A stretch of DNA of 64,000 nucleotides from Desulfobacteraceae bacterium (GCA_011390465.1 JAABSH010000005.1:57129-121128); one strand, 5' to 3'; counted from the first letter of the stretch, positions 40,401-51,063 are shown. Translations and numbers: made by a program. Notes: generated from the sequence alone by a model not told the origin.

Positions 40401-41435
40401 ATGAGTCGTGATATCGTGATTATTACCGAACAGACCGAAGAAAAACCAGTACCGCACCTCCATGAACTGGCAGCCGCGGCATCTGTTCTCCGCACACATT
40501 CAGGACATCGCATCACCCTTGTGATAGCAGGCCAGGCATCGGAGGAAGCCGCAAGAACCTTATCCGGGCAGTACAATTTTAATACTATCCTGATCCGCCA
40601 GGATATGACCCATCAGGACACCGCCCTTCCCTTTGAAATTCTGCTGCGAACGCTCCCCGCGGCCCTGCTCCAGCATCTGGACCCGGCCTACATCCTCCTG
40701 CCCCATAACACCCAAACCCTTGACGCCGCGCCGGCCCTGGCGGTTAAATGCCGCGGCGCCTGCGTGACCGGGGTTGAAAAAATTTTTTACCAGAACAACA
40801 CAATCTGTTTTCACCGGTCCCTGTTCAGTGACCGGATTACGGCAACCATCCGGCCGTCAGCCGACACCACTGTCCTGACCATTGCAGCCGGGGCCTTCAA
40901 ACCGGAACCGGAATCGGCCGGGGCACCTGAAAACCCTGCTTTTGGAAAAATTTCCGTTATTGAACCGGAACCATACAATCCTTTTTACCATCAGATCAGC
41001 CTGACAGACCAGGCGGACGATACCGCGGCCCTGGATCAGGCGGACGTGATTGTTTCTGCCGGAAACGGCATCAGGGAGCAGGAAAATCTGGATCTGATTT
41101 TTGACCTGGCAAAACTGTTCCCCAAATCCGCAGTCGCCGGTTCCCGGCCCGTATGCGACAGAAAATGGCTGCAATACGCCCGTCAGGTGGGCGTCACCGG
41201 CGCCACGGTACGGCCGAAACTCTATATTGCCTGCGGTATTTCCGGGGCCAGCCAGCATATCACCGGCATGCAGGACGCCCGGTTCATTGTTTCCATTAAT
41301 ACCGACCCCCATGCCGCCATATTTAATGTCTCCGATGTCTGCATCGTGGAAGATCTCACCACGTTCATCCCCCGGTTCATCACCACCTGGCATGAAAAGA
41401 TATCCGACATTCCCCGGCACAACAAATCCTCCTGA
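40401..41435 (+). CDS. etfA: Electron transfer flavoprotein alpha subunit-like protein
   Basis: A 344-residue EtfA/FixB protein. The N-terminal half is the ETF alpha/beta fold; the C-terminal FAD domain has AVAGSRPVCD, RPKLYIACGISGASQHITGM and FIVSINTDPHAAIFNVSDVCIVED. It would carry electrons from acyl-CoA dehydrogenases or similar enzymes. No EtfB gene is next to it, which is unusual; the partner must be elsewhere. The track's first codon is a TTG at 40365, within a TTGACA sequence; the ATG at 40401 gives the normal family N-terminus. Confidence 0.88.
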   Translation: MSRDIVIITEQTEEKPVPHLHELAAAASVLRTHSGHRITLVIAGQASEEAARTLSGQYNFNTILIRQDMTHQDTALPFEILLRTLPAALLQHLDPAYILLPHNTQTLDAAPALAVKCRGACVTGVEKIFYQNNTICFHRSLFSDRITATIRPSADTTVLTIAAGAFKPEPESAGAPENPAFGKISVIEPEPYNPFYHQISLTDQADDTAALDQADVIVSAGNGIREQENLDLIFDLAKLFPKSAVAGSRPVCDRKWLQYARQVGVTGATVRPKLYIACGISGASQHITGMQDARFIVSINTDPHAAIFNVSDVCIVEDLTTFIPRFITTWHEKISDIPRHNKSS

Positions 41436-41564
41436 TATTGCTGCTGATGGTTCAATACGCAAAAATTTAAAATTTTAACAAAGCATTTGGACTTTTTACA
41501 AAGCCGTCAAGACATAACCTTATGAATGAATCACAGAACCGGGAACCGCAGGAGACAGAAAGAG

Positions 41565-43583
41565 ATGGTTGACCACCCCTCACCTGATGAGCGCACACAG
41601 CGCATCAGCGATCTTGAAGCTGAAAACCGCAAACTTCGCCGTCATCTGGCGCAATCGCAATCAAACGAGCAGAAATTCCGGGCCATGATCGAAAATGTGC
41701 CGGAAATCATATGGATGATTTCTTCGGTAAATCTGCGGACCATGTACCTCAGCCCGTCTGTGGAACCCATGCTGGGCTATTCGCCTGAAGAAGCCCTGAA
41801 AAAATCCGTCAAGGAAATGGTAACCCCTGAAACCTTTGCATTCGGCACCCAATACCTTGCCGACATCATGGAAAGACTGAAAACCGACCCTGCCGTGCTG
41901 CATCAGACCCACAGTTTTGAAGTGGAATATATCCGCAAAAACGGCACCACCCTGTGGGCGGAACTTACCGCCAGACTGGTATCGGATGAAACCGGAAAGG
42001 TCATCAGCATTATCGGGGTGTCACGGGATATTTCCCAGCGTATTGTGGCGGAAACCGCCCTGAAAAAAAGCGAGGAAAAATACCGGGCCCTTTTTGAAAA
42101 CTCCCGGGATGCCATTTATATTACCACAATGAGCGGCCGGGTGGTGGAAATGAACCCGGCCGGCATCCAGCTGTTCGGTTACCCCAAGGCGGAAATGATC
42201 GGCAGCAATATCTGCAAAATTTACAATAATCCGGATGAGCGCAAAATATTTCAAAATACCATCACTGAAAAAGGGTATGTGCGGGACTATGAAATCCGGT
42301 TCCGGAAAAAAGACGGTGCCTGTATTGACTGTCTTCTCACCTCTACGCTCTGGTATTCCGAAGCCGGCGAAATCATCGGCTACCAGGGGATTATCCGGGA
42401 CATCACCGACCAGAAACGGATGCTGAAGCAATTTCAGCAAGTCCAGAAAATGGAAGCCATCGGCACCCTTGCTGGCGGCATTGCGCATAATTTCAATAAT
42501 CTGCTGATGACCATCCAGGGAAACACCTCCCTGATGCTCATGAAAACCGATCCTTCCCACCCCCATTACAAAAAGCTGCGCACCATCGAACAGCACATCC
42601 AGCACGGATCTGATCTGAGCCGCCAGCTGCTGGGCTTTGCCCGGGGCGGGCAGCAGGAAGCCAAAGCCGTGAATTTAAACCTGGTGGCCCGGATGAGCAC
42701 CAAAATTTTTGCTGCCACCAAAAAAGACATTTCCGTGCATTTCACCCTGGACAAGCATCTGCTTCCCATTACCGCGGACCCCGGCCAGATTGAGCAGACC
42801 CTGCTGAACCTGCTGGTAAACGCGGCCCAGGCCATGCCGGAGGGCGGAGATATCTACATTGAAACCCAGAATGTGCACCTGGATCAGTATCAGCTTGCCC
42901 CGTATCAGAGTGATTATGGCCATTACGTTAAAATTTCAGTGACCGATACCGGCATGGGCATGGACAAGGCCATCCAGGAAAAAATTTTTGAACCGTTTTT
43001 CACCACCAAGGATTATGGCCAGGGAACGGGCCTGGGGCTTTCTTCGGTCTATGGCATTGTGAAAAACCACCGGGGCTATATCACTGTTTACAGCGAACTC
43101 GAAAAAGGCGCCACCTTCCGGATTTACCTGCCGGCCGCCCGGAAACTGCCGGAAAAAACAAAACCGGCAAAGCCGGCCCTGCTTCAGGGGCATGAAACCA
43201 TTCTGCTGGTTGATGATGAATCCATTATTGTGGAAACCGGCCAGACCCTGCTTACGGAACTGGGGTATACCGTGCTCACGGCCCGGGACGGCCAAAGCGG
43301 CGTGGAAACCTACGTTCGCCATGCCAAAGACATTGATCTTGTGATTCTGGACCTGATCATGCCGAAAATGAACGGCAAAGCCACCTTTGCCCGTCTCCGC
43401 CAGGTTAATCCTGATGTAAAAGTCCTGATATCCAGCGGATACGGCATTAACGGCCAAGCATCGGAACTGATCGAAAGCGGATGCCGCGGTTTTATCCAGA
43501 AACCTTTTGGTCTGTCGGAACTCTCCACCCAGGTCCGGGCGGCCCTTGACGAAAATACCACCAAAACCGGCAGCATTGGTTAA
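41565..43583 (+). CDS. Hybrid PAS sensor histidine kinase with receiver domain
   Basis: A ~672-residue cytoplasmic sensor with a short N-terminal coiled coil, PAS 1 (MIENVPEIIWMISS), PAS 2 (LFENSRDAIYITTMSG), a kinase core with the phospho-accepting IAHNFNNLL, N-box NLLVNAAQAMPEGG, G-boxes DTGMGMD and GQGTGLGLSSVYGIV, and a C-terminal receiver with DLIMPKMNG (phospho-Asp) and QKPF. No TM segment is seen. The start at 41565 has AGGAG 10 bases upstream; the track's start at 41526 is an alternative. No response-regulator gene is adjacent. It may answer redox or metabolic signals through PAS. Confidence 0.92.
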   Translation: MVDHPSPDERTQRISDLEAENRKLRRHLAQSQSNEQKFRAMIENVPEIIWMISSVNLRTMYLSPSVEPMLGYSPEEALKKSVKEMVTPETFAFGTQYLADIMERLKTDPAVLHQTHSFEVEYIRKNGTTLWAELTARLVSDETGKVISIIGVSRDISQRIVAETALKKSEEKYRALFENSRDAIYITTMSGRVVEMNPAGIQLFGYPKAEMIGSNICKIYNNPDERKIFQNTITEKGYVRDYEIRFRKKDGACIDCLLTSTLWYSEAGEIIGYQGIIRDITDQKRMLKQFQQVQKMEAIGTLAGGIAHNFNNLLMTIQGNTSLMLMKTDPSHPHYKKLRTIEQHIQHGSDLSRQLLGFARGGQQEAKAVNLNLVARMSTKIFAATKKDISVHFTLDKHLLPITADPGQIEQTLLNLLVNAAQAMPEGGDIYIETQNVHLDQYQLAPYQSDYGHYVKISVTDTGMGMDKAIQEKIFEPFFTTKDYGQGTGLGLSSVYGIVKNHRGYITVYSELEKGATFRIYLPAARKLPEKTKPAKPALLQGHETILLVDDESIIVETGQTLLTELGYTVLTARDGQSGVETYVRHAKDIDLVILDLIMPKMNGKATFARLRQVNPDVKVLISSGYGINGQASELIESGCRGFIQKPFGLSELSTQVRAALDENTTKTGSIG

Positions 43584-43643
43584 ATTGAAGAAGCCGGCTG
43601 ATGCGTTTAACCCATCCAGCCGTTCCGCCGGCATTTAGACCAA

Positions 43644-44279
43644 TCAGCACAGTGGCCGACCCTGCAGAGTCCCGAGATTTTGACCAGGCAACGTCCATTT
43701 AATTTCTTTATCCATTTTTACCATTGAAATCAAATGGTTGTCATAATATTGGTGTTCCACCCGCCACAGAATGCCGCCGCAGGAAACATGCAGGTTTTTT
43801 TCATCTAGAATAGCAATGATTTTGCAATTGGACAACCCGGCAAGGCCGGCCCCCACTGCCTTTAAAACCGCTTCTTTGGCAGTCCAGAACCGGAAGAACA
43901 GCGCGTCAGAGGCCTCATCAAGCTGGCGCTCTGTTTCATCCGTGACCTTATAAAACAGCGCCGGCCGCACCGGCCGGATGGCTTCAAGATCAATTCCCAC
44001 CGGCCCCTCCGCCGCAACCCCGGCCACATACCCGGGCTTATGAGTTAAGGACCAGTAAATACCGCTGATCGCGATTGGCGCGCCCCGGGCGTCTTTTTCA
44101 AAACCCGGCACCGGAAGCCCGGATTGCCGGGCGGACAAGGCAACGGCCTGCCTGGCGTATTGCCGGAGCCAGGTGACCTGTGCTTTTCCGGAAAGCGCTT
44201 TTTTGTCCGGTGGTACTTTCAGGATTACCGGCAACAAAAAATCACCAGCCGGGTTGTTTCTATCCCTTGGGTTGATCAA
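43644..44279 (-). CDS. 4'-phosphopantetheinyl transferase (Sfp-like)
   Basis: A 211-residue Sfp-type transferase with the Mg-binding VGIDLEAIRPVR and the FRFWTAKEAVLKAVGAGL motif. It moves phosphopantetheine from CoA to a carrier-protein serine. No carrier protein or polyketide/peptide synthase is in the window, so it may serve the general acyl carrier protein or a distant cluster. It lies downstream of the acyl-CoA synthetase on the same strand with a 114-bp gap. Confidence 0.9.
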   Translation of the reverse strand: MINPRDRNNPAGDFLLPVILKVPPDKKALSGKAQVTWLRQYARQAVALSARQSGLPVPGFEKDARGAPIAISGIYWSLTHKPGYVAGVAAEGPVGIDLEAIRPVRPALFYKVTDETERQLDEASDALFFRFWTAKEAVLKAVGAGLAGLSNCKIIAILDEKNLHVSCGGILWRVEHQYYDNHLISMVKMDKEIKWTLPGQNLGTLQGRPLC

Positions 44280-44393
44280 CTGTCACATCCGGATACAAAA
44301 TAGGGGTTCCCATGGGGGGCATAAACAGTAAATAACCAAATTAATATTTTCCCGGTCCCTTGCAGCACTTTTACCTTTTCCGGTTTATGGGGA

Positions 44394-46517
44394 TCAAGTT
44401 TCAGTCTTTTCAAAGGTAATAATAATATCCGCCACCGTGGCCCCCTTTCCCTGTTCATGCACAAACAAAGGATTAATGTCCATCTCCTTGATCTCGGGAT
44501 GGTTTGTGACCATGGCAGACAATCCCACCAGCAGCTTTTCCAGTTTTTCAACATCAGCTTTGGGTTTACCCCGGAATCCGTCCAGTATTTCATATCCCTT
44601 GATGCTCCGGATCATCCGGCGGGCATTGTTCCGGCCGATGGGTGCCAGACGAAAGGTGACGTTTTTAAAAAGTTCCACATAAATACCGCCCAGGCCAAAC
44701 ATCAGTAAATGACCGAATCCTGGATACCGGGTGACCCCGAGAATCACTTCCTGGCCCGGCGGCACCATTTTCTGCACCAAAATCCCTTTAATATCCGCAT
44801 CCGGGCTGTACTCGCGGCAGGATTCCATAATCTCCGTATATGCCTTTTCCACGGCCTCCCGTGTTTTCAGATCCACTTTAACGCCGCCGGCATCTGATTT
44901 GTGAAGAATCTGGGGAGACACAATCTTCATCACCACGGGCAACCCGATTTCTTCAGCAAAGTCAGCGGCTTCCGCCGGATTCCGGGCGATTTTCATGGCA
45001 GGGATATCAAACCCGTAGCAGGAGAGCAATTCCTGGCCGTCTTCTTCTCCGAGCACGGTTTTGCCGGCGGCCAGGGTCTCGTCTACGATTTCCCGGGCCC
45101 GGGGCTCATTAAATGTCAATTCATATTCCGGTAAAATCTGGCGCTTCAGCCAGCGGGCCGCTGAATACAGTTTGCCCATGGCCCGGGCCGCGTCTTCGGG
45201 AAACCGGTATACCGGCACCTGATTTTCCTGGAGATGTTTGACCCCGGCAGACACATCCACCACTCCCATAAAACTGCAAATAATGGGCTTGGTGGAGGTG
45301 CGGTAGATGTTGACAATGGCCTGGGCCGTGCCAATGGCGTCCGTCATGGACTGGGGCGTGAGGATCATGAGCACGCAATCCACATTGTCGTCCTCAATAA
45401 CCGTTTCCAGGGCTTTTTCATAACGGTCCCGGGTAGCGTCCCCGATCACGTCAATGGGATTGTTAAAATTAGCCGTGGGCGGCAGAAACTGATGCAGGTT
45501 CCAGTCCGTGTCCGAACTGAATTTCGCCAGCCGCAATCCGGAAATTTCCGTCATGTCGGTGGCGATAATGCCGGGGCCGCCGGCATTGGTGATAATGGCC
45601 ACCCGGTTGTCAGCGGGAATTTTTTGCGCGGAAAACGCCACGGCAAAATCAAACAGATCATCCACGGTGTCCACCCGGATAATTCCGGCCTGATCAAAGA
45701 TGGCATCATAAACCGCATCCGTGCCGGCCAGGGACCCGGTGTGGGATGCGGCCGCCGCCGCGCCGGCGGCGGTCTTGCCGGATTTGATCACCAGAATCGG
45801 CGTGGGCCGTTCGCCGGAGGTGATTTCTTTCACTTCTTCGATAAACCCGGGACGGAACCGGAGCTGCTCCATGTAAATCATAATCACATTGGTTTCTGGA
45901 TCTTTATGGTAATACCGCAACAGATCCAGCTCATCCACATCCGCCTTGTTACCGATGGAAACAAACTTGGAAAATCCGAATCCCCGGTCCGCGGCAAAAT
46001 CCAGCACCGCGGTACACAATGCCCCGCTCTGGGAAATAAATGAAATATTGCCTTTATTGGGCATCCTGGCGGAAAAACTGGCATTCAACCGGACGGAATC
46101 ACTGGGATTGATCACCCCCAGACAGTTGGGACCAATGAGGCGGATACCGGCTTCCCGGCACTTGGCGGCAATTTCATCCTCTACAATGGCCCCGTCACCG
46201 CCCACTTCCTTGAATCCGGCAGACACGATCACAATGCCCTTTACCCCTTTTTCAATGCAGTCATCCACGGTTTTCAGGGCTATCCGGGGCGGCAGGATAA
46301 TCATGGCCAGATCCACGGGATCCGGAATGTCAGTAATGGACTTATAACAGCGTACGCTCAGAACGGACCGGGCTTTGGGGTTTACCGGATAAAGGGTGCC
46401 CTGGAATCCGCCTTTTAAAATATTTTCAAAAATATCATGGCCCACTTTGCCGGGAGTTGACGATGCGCCAACCACAGCCACGGATTCCGGTGAAAAAATC
46501 GCGTCAAGTCTATCCAT
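44394..46517 (-). CDS. ADP-forming acyl-CoA synthetase (alpha-beta fusion)
   Basis: A 707-residue NDP-forming acetyl-CoA synthetase family enzyme. Residues ~1-130 are the CoA-binding Rossmann domain (VAVVGASSTPGKVGHDIF), followed by the succinyl-CoA-ligase-like domains with the probable phospho-histidine region ASHTGSLAGTD, then a C-terminal ATP-grasp domain (~475-707; LPVVMKIVSPQILHKSDAGGV). It interconverts acyl-CoA plus ADP with acid plus ATP, saving energy during fermentation or acid activation. It overlaps rsmI by eight bases, so it is tied to a translation-related operon. Confidence 0.93.
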   Translation of the reverse strand: MDRLDAIFSPESVAVVGASSTPGKVGHDIFENILKGGFQGTLYPVNPKARSVLSVRCYKSITDIPDPVDLAMIILPPRIALKTVDDCIEKGVKGIVIVSAGFKEVGGDGAIVEDEIAAKCREAGIRLIGPNCLGVINPSDSVRLNASFSARMPNKGNISFISQSGALCTAVLDFAADRGFGFSKFVSIGNKADVDELDLLRYYHKDPETNVIMIYMEQLRFRPGFIEEVKEITSGERPTPILVIKSGKTAAGAAAAASHTGSLAGTDAVYDAIFDQAGIIRVDTVDDLFDFAVAFSAQKIPADNRVAIITNAGGPGIIATDMTEISGLRLAKFSSDTDWNLHQFLPPTANFNNPIDVIGDATRDRYEKALETVIEDDNVDCVLMILTPQSMTDAIGTAQAIVNIYRTSTKPIICSFMGVVDVSAGVKHLQENQVPVYRFPEDAARAMGKLYSAARWLKRQILPEYELTFNEPRAREIVDETLAAGKTVLGEEDGQELLSCYGFDIPAMKIARNPAEAADFAEEIGLPVVMKIVSPQILHKSDAGGVKVDLKTREAVEKAYTEIMESCREYSPDADIKGILVQKMVPPGQEVILGVTRYPGFGHLLMFGLGGIYVELFKNVTFRLAPIGRNNARRMIRSIKGYEILDGFRGKPKADVEKLEKLLVGLSAMVTNHPEIKEMDINPLFVHEQGKGATVADIIITFEKTET

Positions 46518-47433
46518 TTGTGTGTTCTCCTTTTTCCCTGTCAGCGGAATGTCCAGAGGGTGTCTTTAATTCCAGAATTTTTTCATACAACATATTTTTA
46601 GGCAATCCAGAGGATCTGGAAAATTGCCTGGCAAGCTGCAAAACGCCGGCTTCGCTGTTGTTCAGTGCCTCCTCCACCTGATGGCGGATGTCTTCAAAAC
46701 ACAGGGGATTTTCTGCTTTTTTCCCGCTCACCAGCAGGGTGATTTCCCCTTTGACAGCGGCACGGCCCCGGAGCTCGGTGACGAGCGATGAAACCGGGCC
46801 GCGCAAAAACTCCTCATAGGTTTTGGTCATCTCCCGGGACAGCACCGCATAGCGGTCCCCGAATATTTGGGCCATCTCTTCCAGCAGGGCAATAATGCGT
46901 TTGGGAGATTCATAAAATATCAGGGTCGGCGTCATTTCTTCAAGTTCTTTCAAAAGTTCTTTCCGCTTTTTGGCCCTGGCCGGCAGAAAACCGATAAAAC
47001 AGAACCGGTCGGACGGCAGGCCGGCGGCGGACAGGGCGGTAACTGCTGCCGAAACACCAGGGATCGGCACCACGGTTATCTTTTCACGGATTGCCGCGGT
47101 GATGAGCCGATATCCGGGATCAGACACGGTGGGCGTGCCGGCATTGGACACCAGGGCCACGGATGATCCGGCCCGCAGCTTTTCCATGATCCCTTTGGCG
47201 CTTTGTTCCTCATTGTGCTCATGATAGGCCATGAGCCGGGATTTGATATTATAATGGGCAAGCAGTTTCCGGGTATGGCGGGTGTCTTCCGCGGCAATGA
47301 GCGATACTTTTTCAAGTATTTCAATGGCCCGGAAGGTAATGTCTTTTAAATTGCCGATGGGCGTGGCAACCACATAGAGGGTACCGGCCAGAAATTTCTG
47401 AAGGGATTCATTTTCAGACGCATTCAAAGGCAT
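46510..47433 (-). CDS. rsmI: 16S rRNA (C1402-2'-O)-methyltransferase
   Basis: A 307-residue tetrapyrrole-methylase-fold protein with YVVATPIGNLKDITFRAIEIL, AAEDTRHTRKLLAHY, VALVSNAGTPTVSDPGYRL and FCFIGFLPARAKKR, all typical of RsmI. It 2'-O-methylates C1402 in the ribosomal P site. It overlaps yraN by 20 bases upstream and the acyl-CoA synthetase by 8 bases downstream. Confidence 0.96.
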   Translation of the reverse strand: MPLNASENESLQKFLAGTLYVVATPIGNLKDITFRAIEILEKVSLIAAEDTRHTRKLLAHYNIKSRLMAYHEHNEEQSAKGIMEKLRAGSSVALVSNAGTPTVSDPGYRLITAAIREKITVVPIPGVSAAVTALSAAGLPSDRFCFIGFLPARAKKRKELLKELEEMTPTLIFYESPKRIIALLEEMAQIFGDRYAVLSREMTKTYEEFLRGPVSSLVTELRGRAAVKGEITLLVSGKKAENPLCFEDIRHQVEEALNNSEAGVLQLARQFSRSSGLPKNMLYEKILELKTPSGHSADREKGEHTNG

Positions 47434-47779
47434 TTTTTATAATCTCAACACAGGGTTTCCGGTCAAAAAGGGTAACGCTGGCCACGTCAAAGCGGGCCCG
47501 GCAGTTGATCTGATGGGTGGATTTCAGATAATACAAGGCGGTTCTGGCGATTTTTTCCTGCTTGGCACGGGTCACCGCATATTTGGGATGACCGTAAGTG
47601 TCCGTGCGCCGGGATTTCACTTCAACAAAAACCAGGCAATCCCCGTCTCTGGCAATAATATCGATCTCTCCGAACCGGTTCCGGTAATTCTGGCAGATCA
47701 CCTGGTAGCCGATTTTTCTGAGATGGCGAACCGCCACATTCTCACCAAACTTTCCGAATTTCTGCCGGATATTCAGCAT
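47414..47779 (-). CDS. YraN / UPF0102 endonuclease-like protein
   Basis: A 121-residue protein with the PD-(D/E)xK-type core FGEIDIIARDGDCLVFVEVKSRR (Glu, Asp, Glu-Val-Lys). It belongs to the YraN family of putative nucleases related to Holliday-junction resolvases. Natural role unproven. It commonly sits between rnhB and rsmI, as here. A 176-bp gap separates it from rnhB. Confidence 0.92.
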   Translation of the reverse strand: MLNIRQKFGKFGENVAVRHLRKIGYQVICQNYRNRFGEIDIIARDGDCLVFVEVKSRRTDTYGHPKYAVTRAKQEKIARTALYYLKSTHQINCRARFDVASVTLFDRKPCVEIIKNAFECV

Positions 47780-47955
47780 ACCCTTTCCCGGTACGATAAC
47801 GATGCAACTTCAGATCCAGTGCCCCGGAAAACAGCGCGGGCAGGACCTGTTTTATAAATTTACTTCATGCATAATTTCAACAAAACATATCACTTTCGAA
47901 AAAATAAAAAAAGGATTTGTATCATCAAGGAAAACCGGCGGAACCGAAGCAGATA

Positions 47956-48600
47956 TCAGCAGTATTCTTTCACGCCTTTAAAGCTCCGGCGATGAATGGG
48001 CGATACGCCATGCTTTTGAATGGCTTCCCGATGGGCTTTGGTAGGATAGCCCTTGTGTTGTGAAAAACCAAACTCAGGGTATTTTTCCCCATAGCGGACC
48101 ATGAGGCGGTCCCGGGTGACCTTGGCGACAATGGAGGCAGCGGCAATGGAAATGCTTAATGCGTCGCCTTTGGGAATGGCTTTCTGGGGGTATTTTGCGG
48201 GAAGGGTAAAAATACCGTCGATCAATAGAAAATCGGGGCTTTCCGGCAGATCCCCAACCGCGTGGGCCATGGACAACAAAGCAGCCTGCAGAATATTGAT
48301 GCGGTCAATTTCCATGGGCGACACCTCACCGACCCCGACACTGAGCGCGTGCCGGTAAATATCCTCAAACAGGCGGCTGCGTTTTCCCGGGCTGAGTTTT
48401 TTGGAATCCCGGATGCCGGGAACGGCAAAATCCGGTGGCAGGATCACGGCAGCAGACACCACCGGCCCGGCCAGCGGTCCCCGGCCGGCCTCATCCAGCC
48501 CGGCCACCATGGTGAAGCCCTGGCGGCGGGCCCGGTGTTCAAACGCCCACATATCAATTGCCGGTATTTCAGCTGATATTTCAGCCGGCATTTCTGTCAT
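47956..48600 (-). CDS. rnhB: Ribonuclease HII
   Basis: A ~214-residue RNase HII with VAGLDEAGRGPLAGPVVSAAV (first two catalytic acids), IRDSKKLSPGKR and the conserved DRLMVRYGEKYPEFGFSQHKGY. It removes RNA from RNA-DNA hybrids and single ribonucleotides in DNA. The track's start at 48690 adds a cysteine- and phenylalanine-rich tail absent from the family; ATG 48600 is more likely, though its ribosome-binding site is weak. It follows the rplS terminator and may have its own promoter in 48601-48670. Confidence 0.94.
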   Translation of the reverse strand: MTEMPAEISAEIPAIDMWAFEHRARRQGFTMVAGLDEAGRGPLAGPVVSAAVILPPDFAVPGIRDSKKLSPGKRSRLFEDIYRHALSVGVGEVSPMEIDRINILQAALLSMAHAVGDLPESPDFLLIDGIFTLPAKYPQKAIPKGDALSISIAAASIVAKVTRDRLMVRYGEKYPEFGFSQHKGYPTKAHREAIQKHGVSPIHRRSFKGVKEYC

Positions 48601-48673
48601 GACATCCCGATAAGATAAAAAGTGTATGACAATGGCGGAAAAATCATGAAAGGCACGGAAGCATCCACACAAA

Positions 48674-48718
48674 AAAATCAGATGAAACAACCTGTCACCG
48701 GCGGTTTCATCTGATTTT
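48674..48718 (-). terminator. Intrinsic terminator of the ffh-rplS operon
   Basis: A 15-bp perfect stem (AAAATCAGATGAAAC / GTTTCATCTGATTTT) with a 15-base loop is followed on the minus strand by T7. It lies 67 bp after the rplS stop. Confidence 0.9.
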
Positions 48719-48784
48719 CCGGATTGTTCTCCCCCGGCCCGTTTATGTATGGCCCAGGGCAGCGGATGAAGGGTTTCGCCCTTT

Positions 48785-49141
48785 TTACTTCTGCTGGTCC
48801 CGCCGCCGTTCCTTGATTCTGGCAGCTTTGCCCCGCAGATTGCGAAGATAATAAATCTTGGCGCGCCGCACCCGGCCGGAGGTCACCACCTCAATTTTGG
48901 AAATACTCGGGGAATGCATGGGGAAAACCCGTTCCACGCCGATGCCGTAAGAAACCTTGCGCACGGTAAAAGAAGCATTGGTGGTGCCTTTGCGCTTGCT
49001 GATCACCACACCCTGGAAAACCTGAATCCGTTCTTTTTCCCCTTCTCTGATTCTTACATGCACCTTCACCGTATCTCCCGGAAAAAAATCCGGAATATCC
49101 ATCCGCAGTTGTTCTCGTTCGATCTGTTTAATTTTTTCCAT
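48785..49141 (-). CDS. rplS: 50S ribosomal protein L19
   Basis: A 118-residue L19 with [44 protein letters not shown] and a basic tail [12 protein letters not shown]. It sits at the subunit interface of the ribosome. Last gene of the ffh-rpsP-khpA-rimM-trmD operon, before a strong terminator. Confidence 0.98.
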   Translation of the reverse strand: MEKIKQIEREQLRMDIPDFFPGDTVKVHVRIREGEKERIQVFQGVVISKRKGTTNASFTVRKVSYGIGVERVFPMHSPSISKIEVVTSGRVRRAKIYYLRNLRGKAARIKERRRDQQK

Positions 49142-49230
49142 GACTGCTGTCCTTATGTCTTTTTTATTTTAAGTCGCCGACATTACGGCACTGACGCAAA
49201 CAATGTCAACATTAACGGTTCCCAAAAAAA

Positions 49231-49815
49231 TCAGCGCCGGTCTCCCCGAAGCCGGTCCAGTATAATGGCACAGGCGGCCCGCACCGGCAGATGATTGTAG
49301 CCGGCACCTGCCTGCACCGGCTCCAGAACAAAATCCGCTGCTGCCAGAAATTCGTCCGTCAGTCCCCAGGCAGTGCCAAACACCAAAAGATATGTGCCGG
49401 CCGGGCCCGAGCCGTTCAGGCGACATCGCAAATCCGCAAATGTCAGGGCTCCCGGTTTTTGCGCGGCGCATGTCACCACCACCTGTACCGGCCGGCCGTA
49501 TTTCTGTTCAAGTTCTTTCTTTGCCTGATCAAGCGTGGCTTTCACCCGGATAAGGGCAAGCGCCGCCTTGCGTTTGGGATTGTATGTCCCGCCCCATCCG
49601 CTGGTCCAGTGGGAAAGAATTGTTTCCACCAGGGCCCGCTGATCGTCCAGCGGTGTTACCACAAAAAAGGATTCAATGCCATAAGTTTTTGCGGTTCTGG
49701 CAATATCATGCAAATCCAGATTGGTCACTGCCGAGGTGATAATTTCGCCGTTTTTATTTTTTACCGGATAATGCAGCAGGGCAACGGCCAGCTCAGGACC
49801 GGATGAGTTGCTCAA
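49231..49815 (-). CDS. SPOUT-type RNA methyltransferase (PF09936-like)
   Basis: A 194-residue protein with [36 protein letters not shown] and the SPOUT-knot end [14 protein letters not shown]. It matches the RNA methyltransferase family often found between trmD and rplS in Desulfobacterota and relatives. Target nucleotide unknown. Its start overlaps the trmD end by 23 bases. Confidence 0.88.
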   Translation of the reverse strand: MSNSSGPELAVALLHYPVKNKNGEIITSAVTNLDLHDIARTAKTYGIESFFVVTPLDDQRALVETILSHWTSGWGGTYNPKRKAALALIRVKATLDQAKKELEQKYGRPVQVVVTCAAQKPGALTFADLRCRLNGSGPAGTYLLVFGTAWGLTDEFLAAADFVLEPVQAGAGYNHLPVRAACAIILDRLRGDRR

Positions 49816-50539
49816 TTTGGTCGCACCATTTTTTTAACGCTTTTTTTTCCCTGCTATCCAGTGTTTTCGTCTGCAATAAATCCGGCCGTTTCAAAAGGGT
49901 CCGGATCAGGGCGGACTCAAGACGCCACTGGTCAATTACGCCGTGATTGCCGGACAGCAGCACGTCCGGCACTGCCTCCCCTTCAAATACCGGCGGTCGC
50001 GTGTAATGGGCATGTTCCAGGAGATCATCTGAAAAGGATTCCTTTTCCGCTGATTCCGCCCCGCCAAGCGCGCCGGGCAACAGCCGCGTCACCGCATCCA
50101 TAATAATCATGGCCGCCGGCTCGCCCCCGGTGAGCACATAATCGCCGATGGAAATTTCATCGTCAATATCGCGGTAAACCCGCTCATCCACCCCTTCATA
50201 ACGGCCGCAGATAAAAATAAGGCTGTCCAGCCTTGCCAGTTCTCCGGCCACCGGCTGCGAAAAGGGCCTTCCCTGGGGGGAAAGTAAAATGGTCCGGCTT
50301 CCGGGATGCTGATGCCGGGCGGAATTGATGGCCCGGCAAAGGGGCTCCGGCTTCATGACCATGCCTGCGCCGCCCCCATAGGGCCGGTCATCCGTGATAC
50401 GGTGCCTGCCGTCGGCAAAATCCCGGATATCCACGGGGGATACGGAAATAATCTCCGCCGCAATGGCCCGCCGGATAATACCGTGGGCCACAAACGCATC
50501 AAAAAATTCCGGAAAAATCGTGAGAATGCTGAAATTCAC
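49793..50539 (-). CDS. trmD: tRNA (guanine37-N1)-methyltransferase
   Basis: A 248-residue TrmD with [55 protein letters not shown] and [20 protein letters not shown] (trefoil-knot SAM site). It methylates G37 next to the anticodon to prevent frameshifting. Member of the ribosomal operon. Confidence 0.98.
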   Translation of the reverse strand: MNFSILTIFPEFFDAFVAHGIIRRAIAAEIISVSPVDIRDFADGRHRITDDRPYGGGAGMVMKPEPLCRAINSARHQHPGSRTILLSPQGRPFSQPVAGELARLDSLIFICGRYEGVDERVYRDIDDEISIGDYVLTGGEPAAMIIMDAVTRLLPGALGGAESAEKESFSDDLLEHAHYTRPPVFEGEAVPDVLLSGNHGVIDQWRLESALIRTLLKRPDLLQTKTLDSREKKALKKWCDQIEQLIRS

Positions 50540-50550
50540 TGTCCCTGCCC

Positions 50551-51063
50551 TTACAAAAGTCCTTCAGGCAGATCGACACTGATTTTTTTGCTTTCAAAAT
50601 CCACATCGCGGACAACGGATGCGGTCACCGGAATAAGAATTTCTTCGTTATCCTGCCTGACCACCAGCACATCATTGCTGCCGGTTTCAAGCAGATGTTC
50701 CACCTGCCCCAGATACGTTCCGCCCATTTCATACACCGCCAGCCCCATCAGATCACACCAGTACCACGTTCCCGGAGCGGGCTCCGGAAGATCTCCGCGC
50801 CGGACGGCAAGTTCCGCGCCAGCCAGTGCTTCAGCCATATCCCGGTCACCAATTTCCGAAAACATGATCCGCAGGATATTTTTGTGCGGCTGAACCGCTT
50901 GAACCGTTAACCGCGAAAATCCGCTGATCTGCCGCGCCGGGATAAACTGCGCGCCGGGATAAAAAAGATCTCCAGTCCCGTCGTAAGAATAAACACGAAC
51001 CCCGCCCCGGATGCCATGCATGCCGACGATTTTTCCAACTATCAGAAGACGGTCGTTATCCAT
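50551..51063 (-). CDS. rimM: Ribosome maturation factor RimM
   Basis: A 170-residue RimM with an N-terminal [19 protein letters not shown] barrel and a C-terminal PRC-barrel ([43 protein letters not shown]). It helps 30S head assembly by binding S19. It is 11 bases upstream of trmD. Confidence 0.97.
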   Translation of the reverse strand: MDNDRLLIVGKIVGMHGIRGGVRVYSYDGTGDLFYPGAQFIPARQISGFSRLTVQAVQPHKNILRIMFSEIGDRDMAEALAGAELAVRRGDLPEPAPGTWYWCDLMGLAVYEMGGTYLGQVEHLLETGSNDVLVVRQDNEEILIPVTASVVRDVDFESKKISVDLPEGLL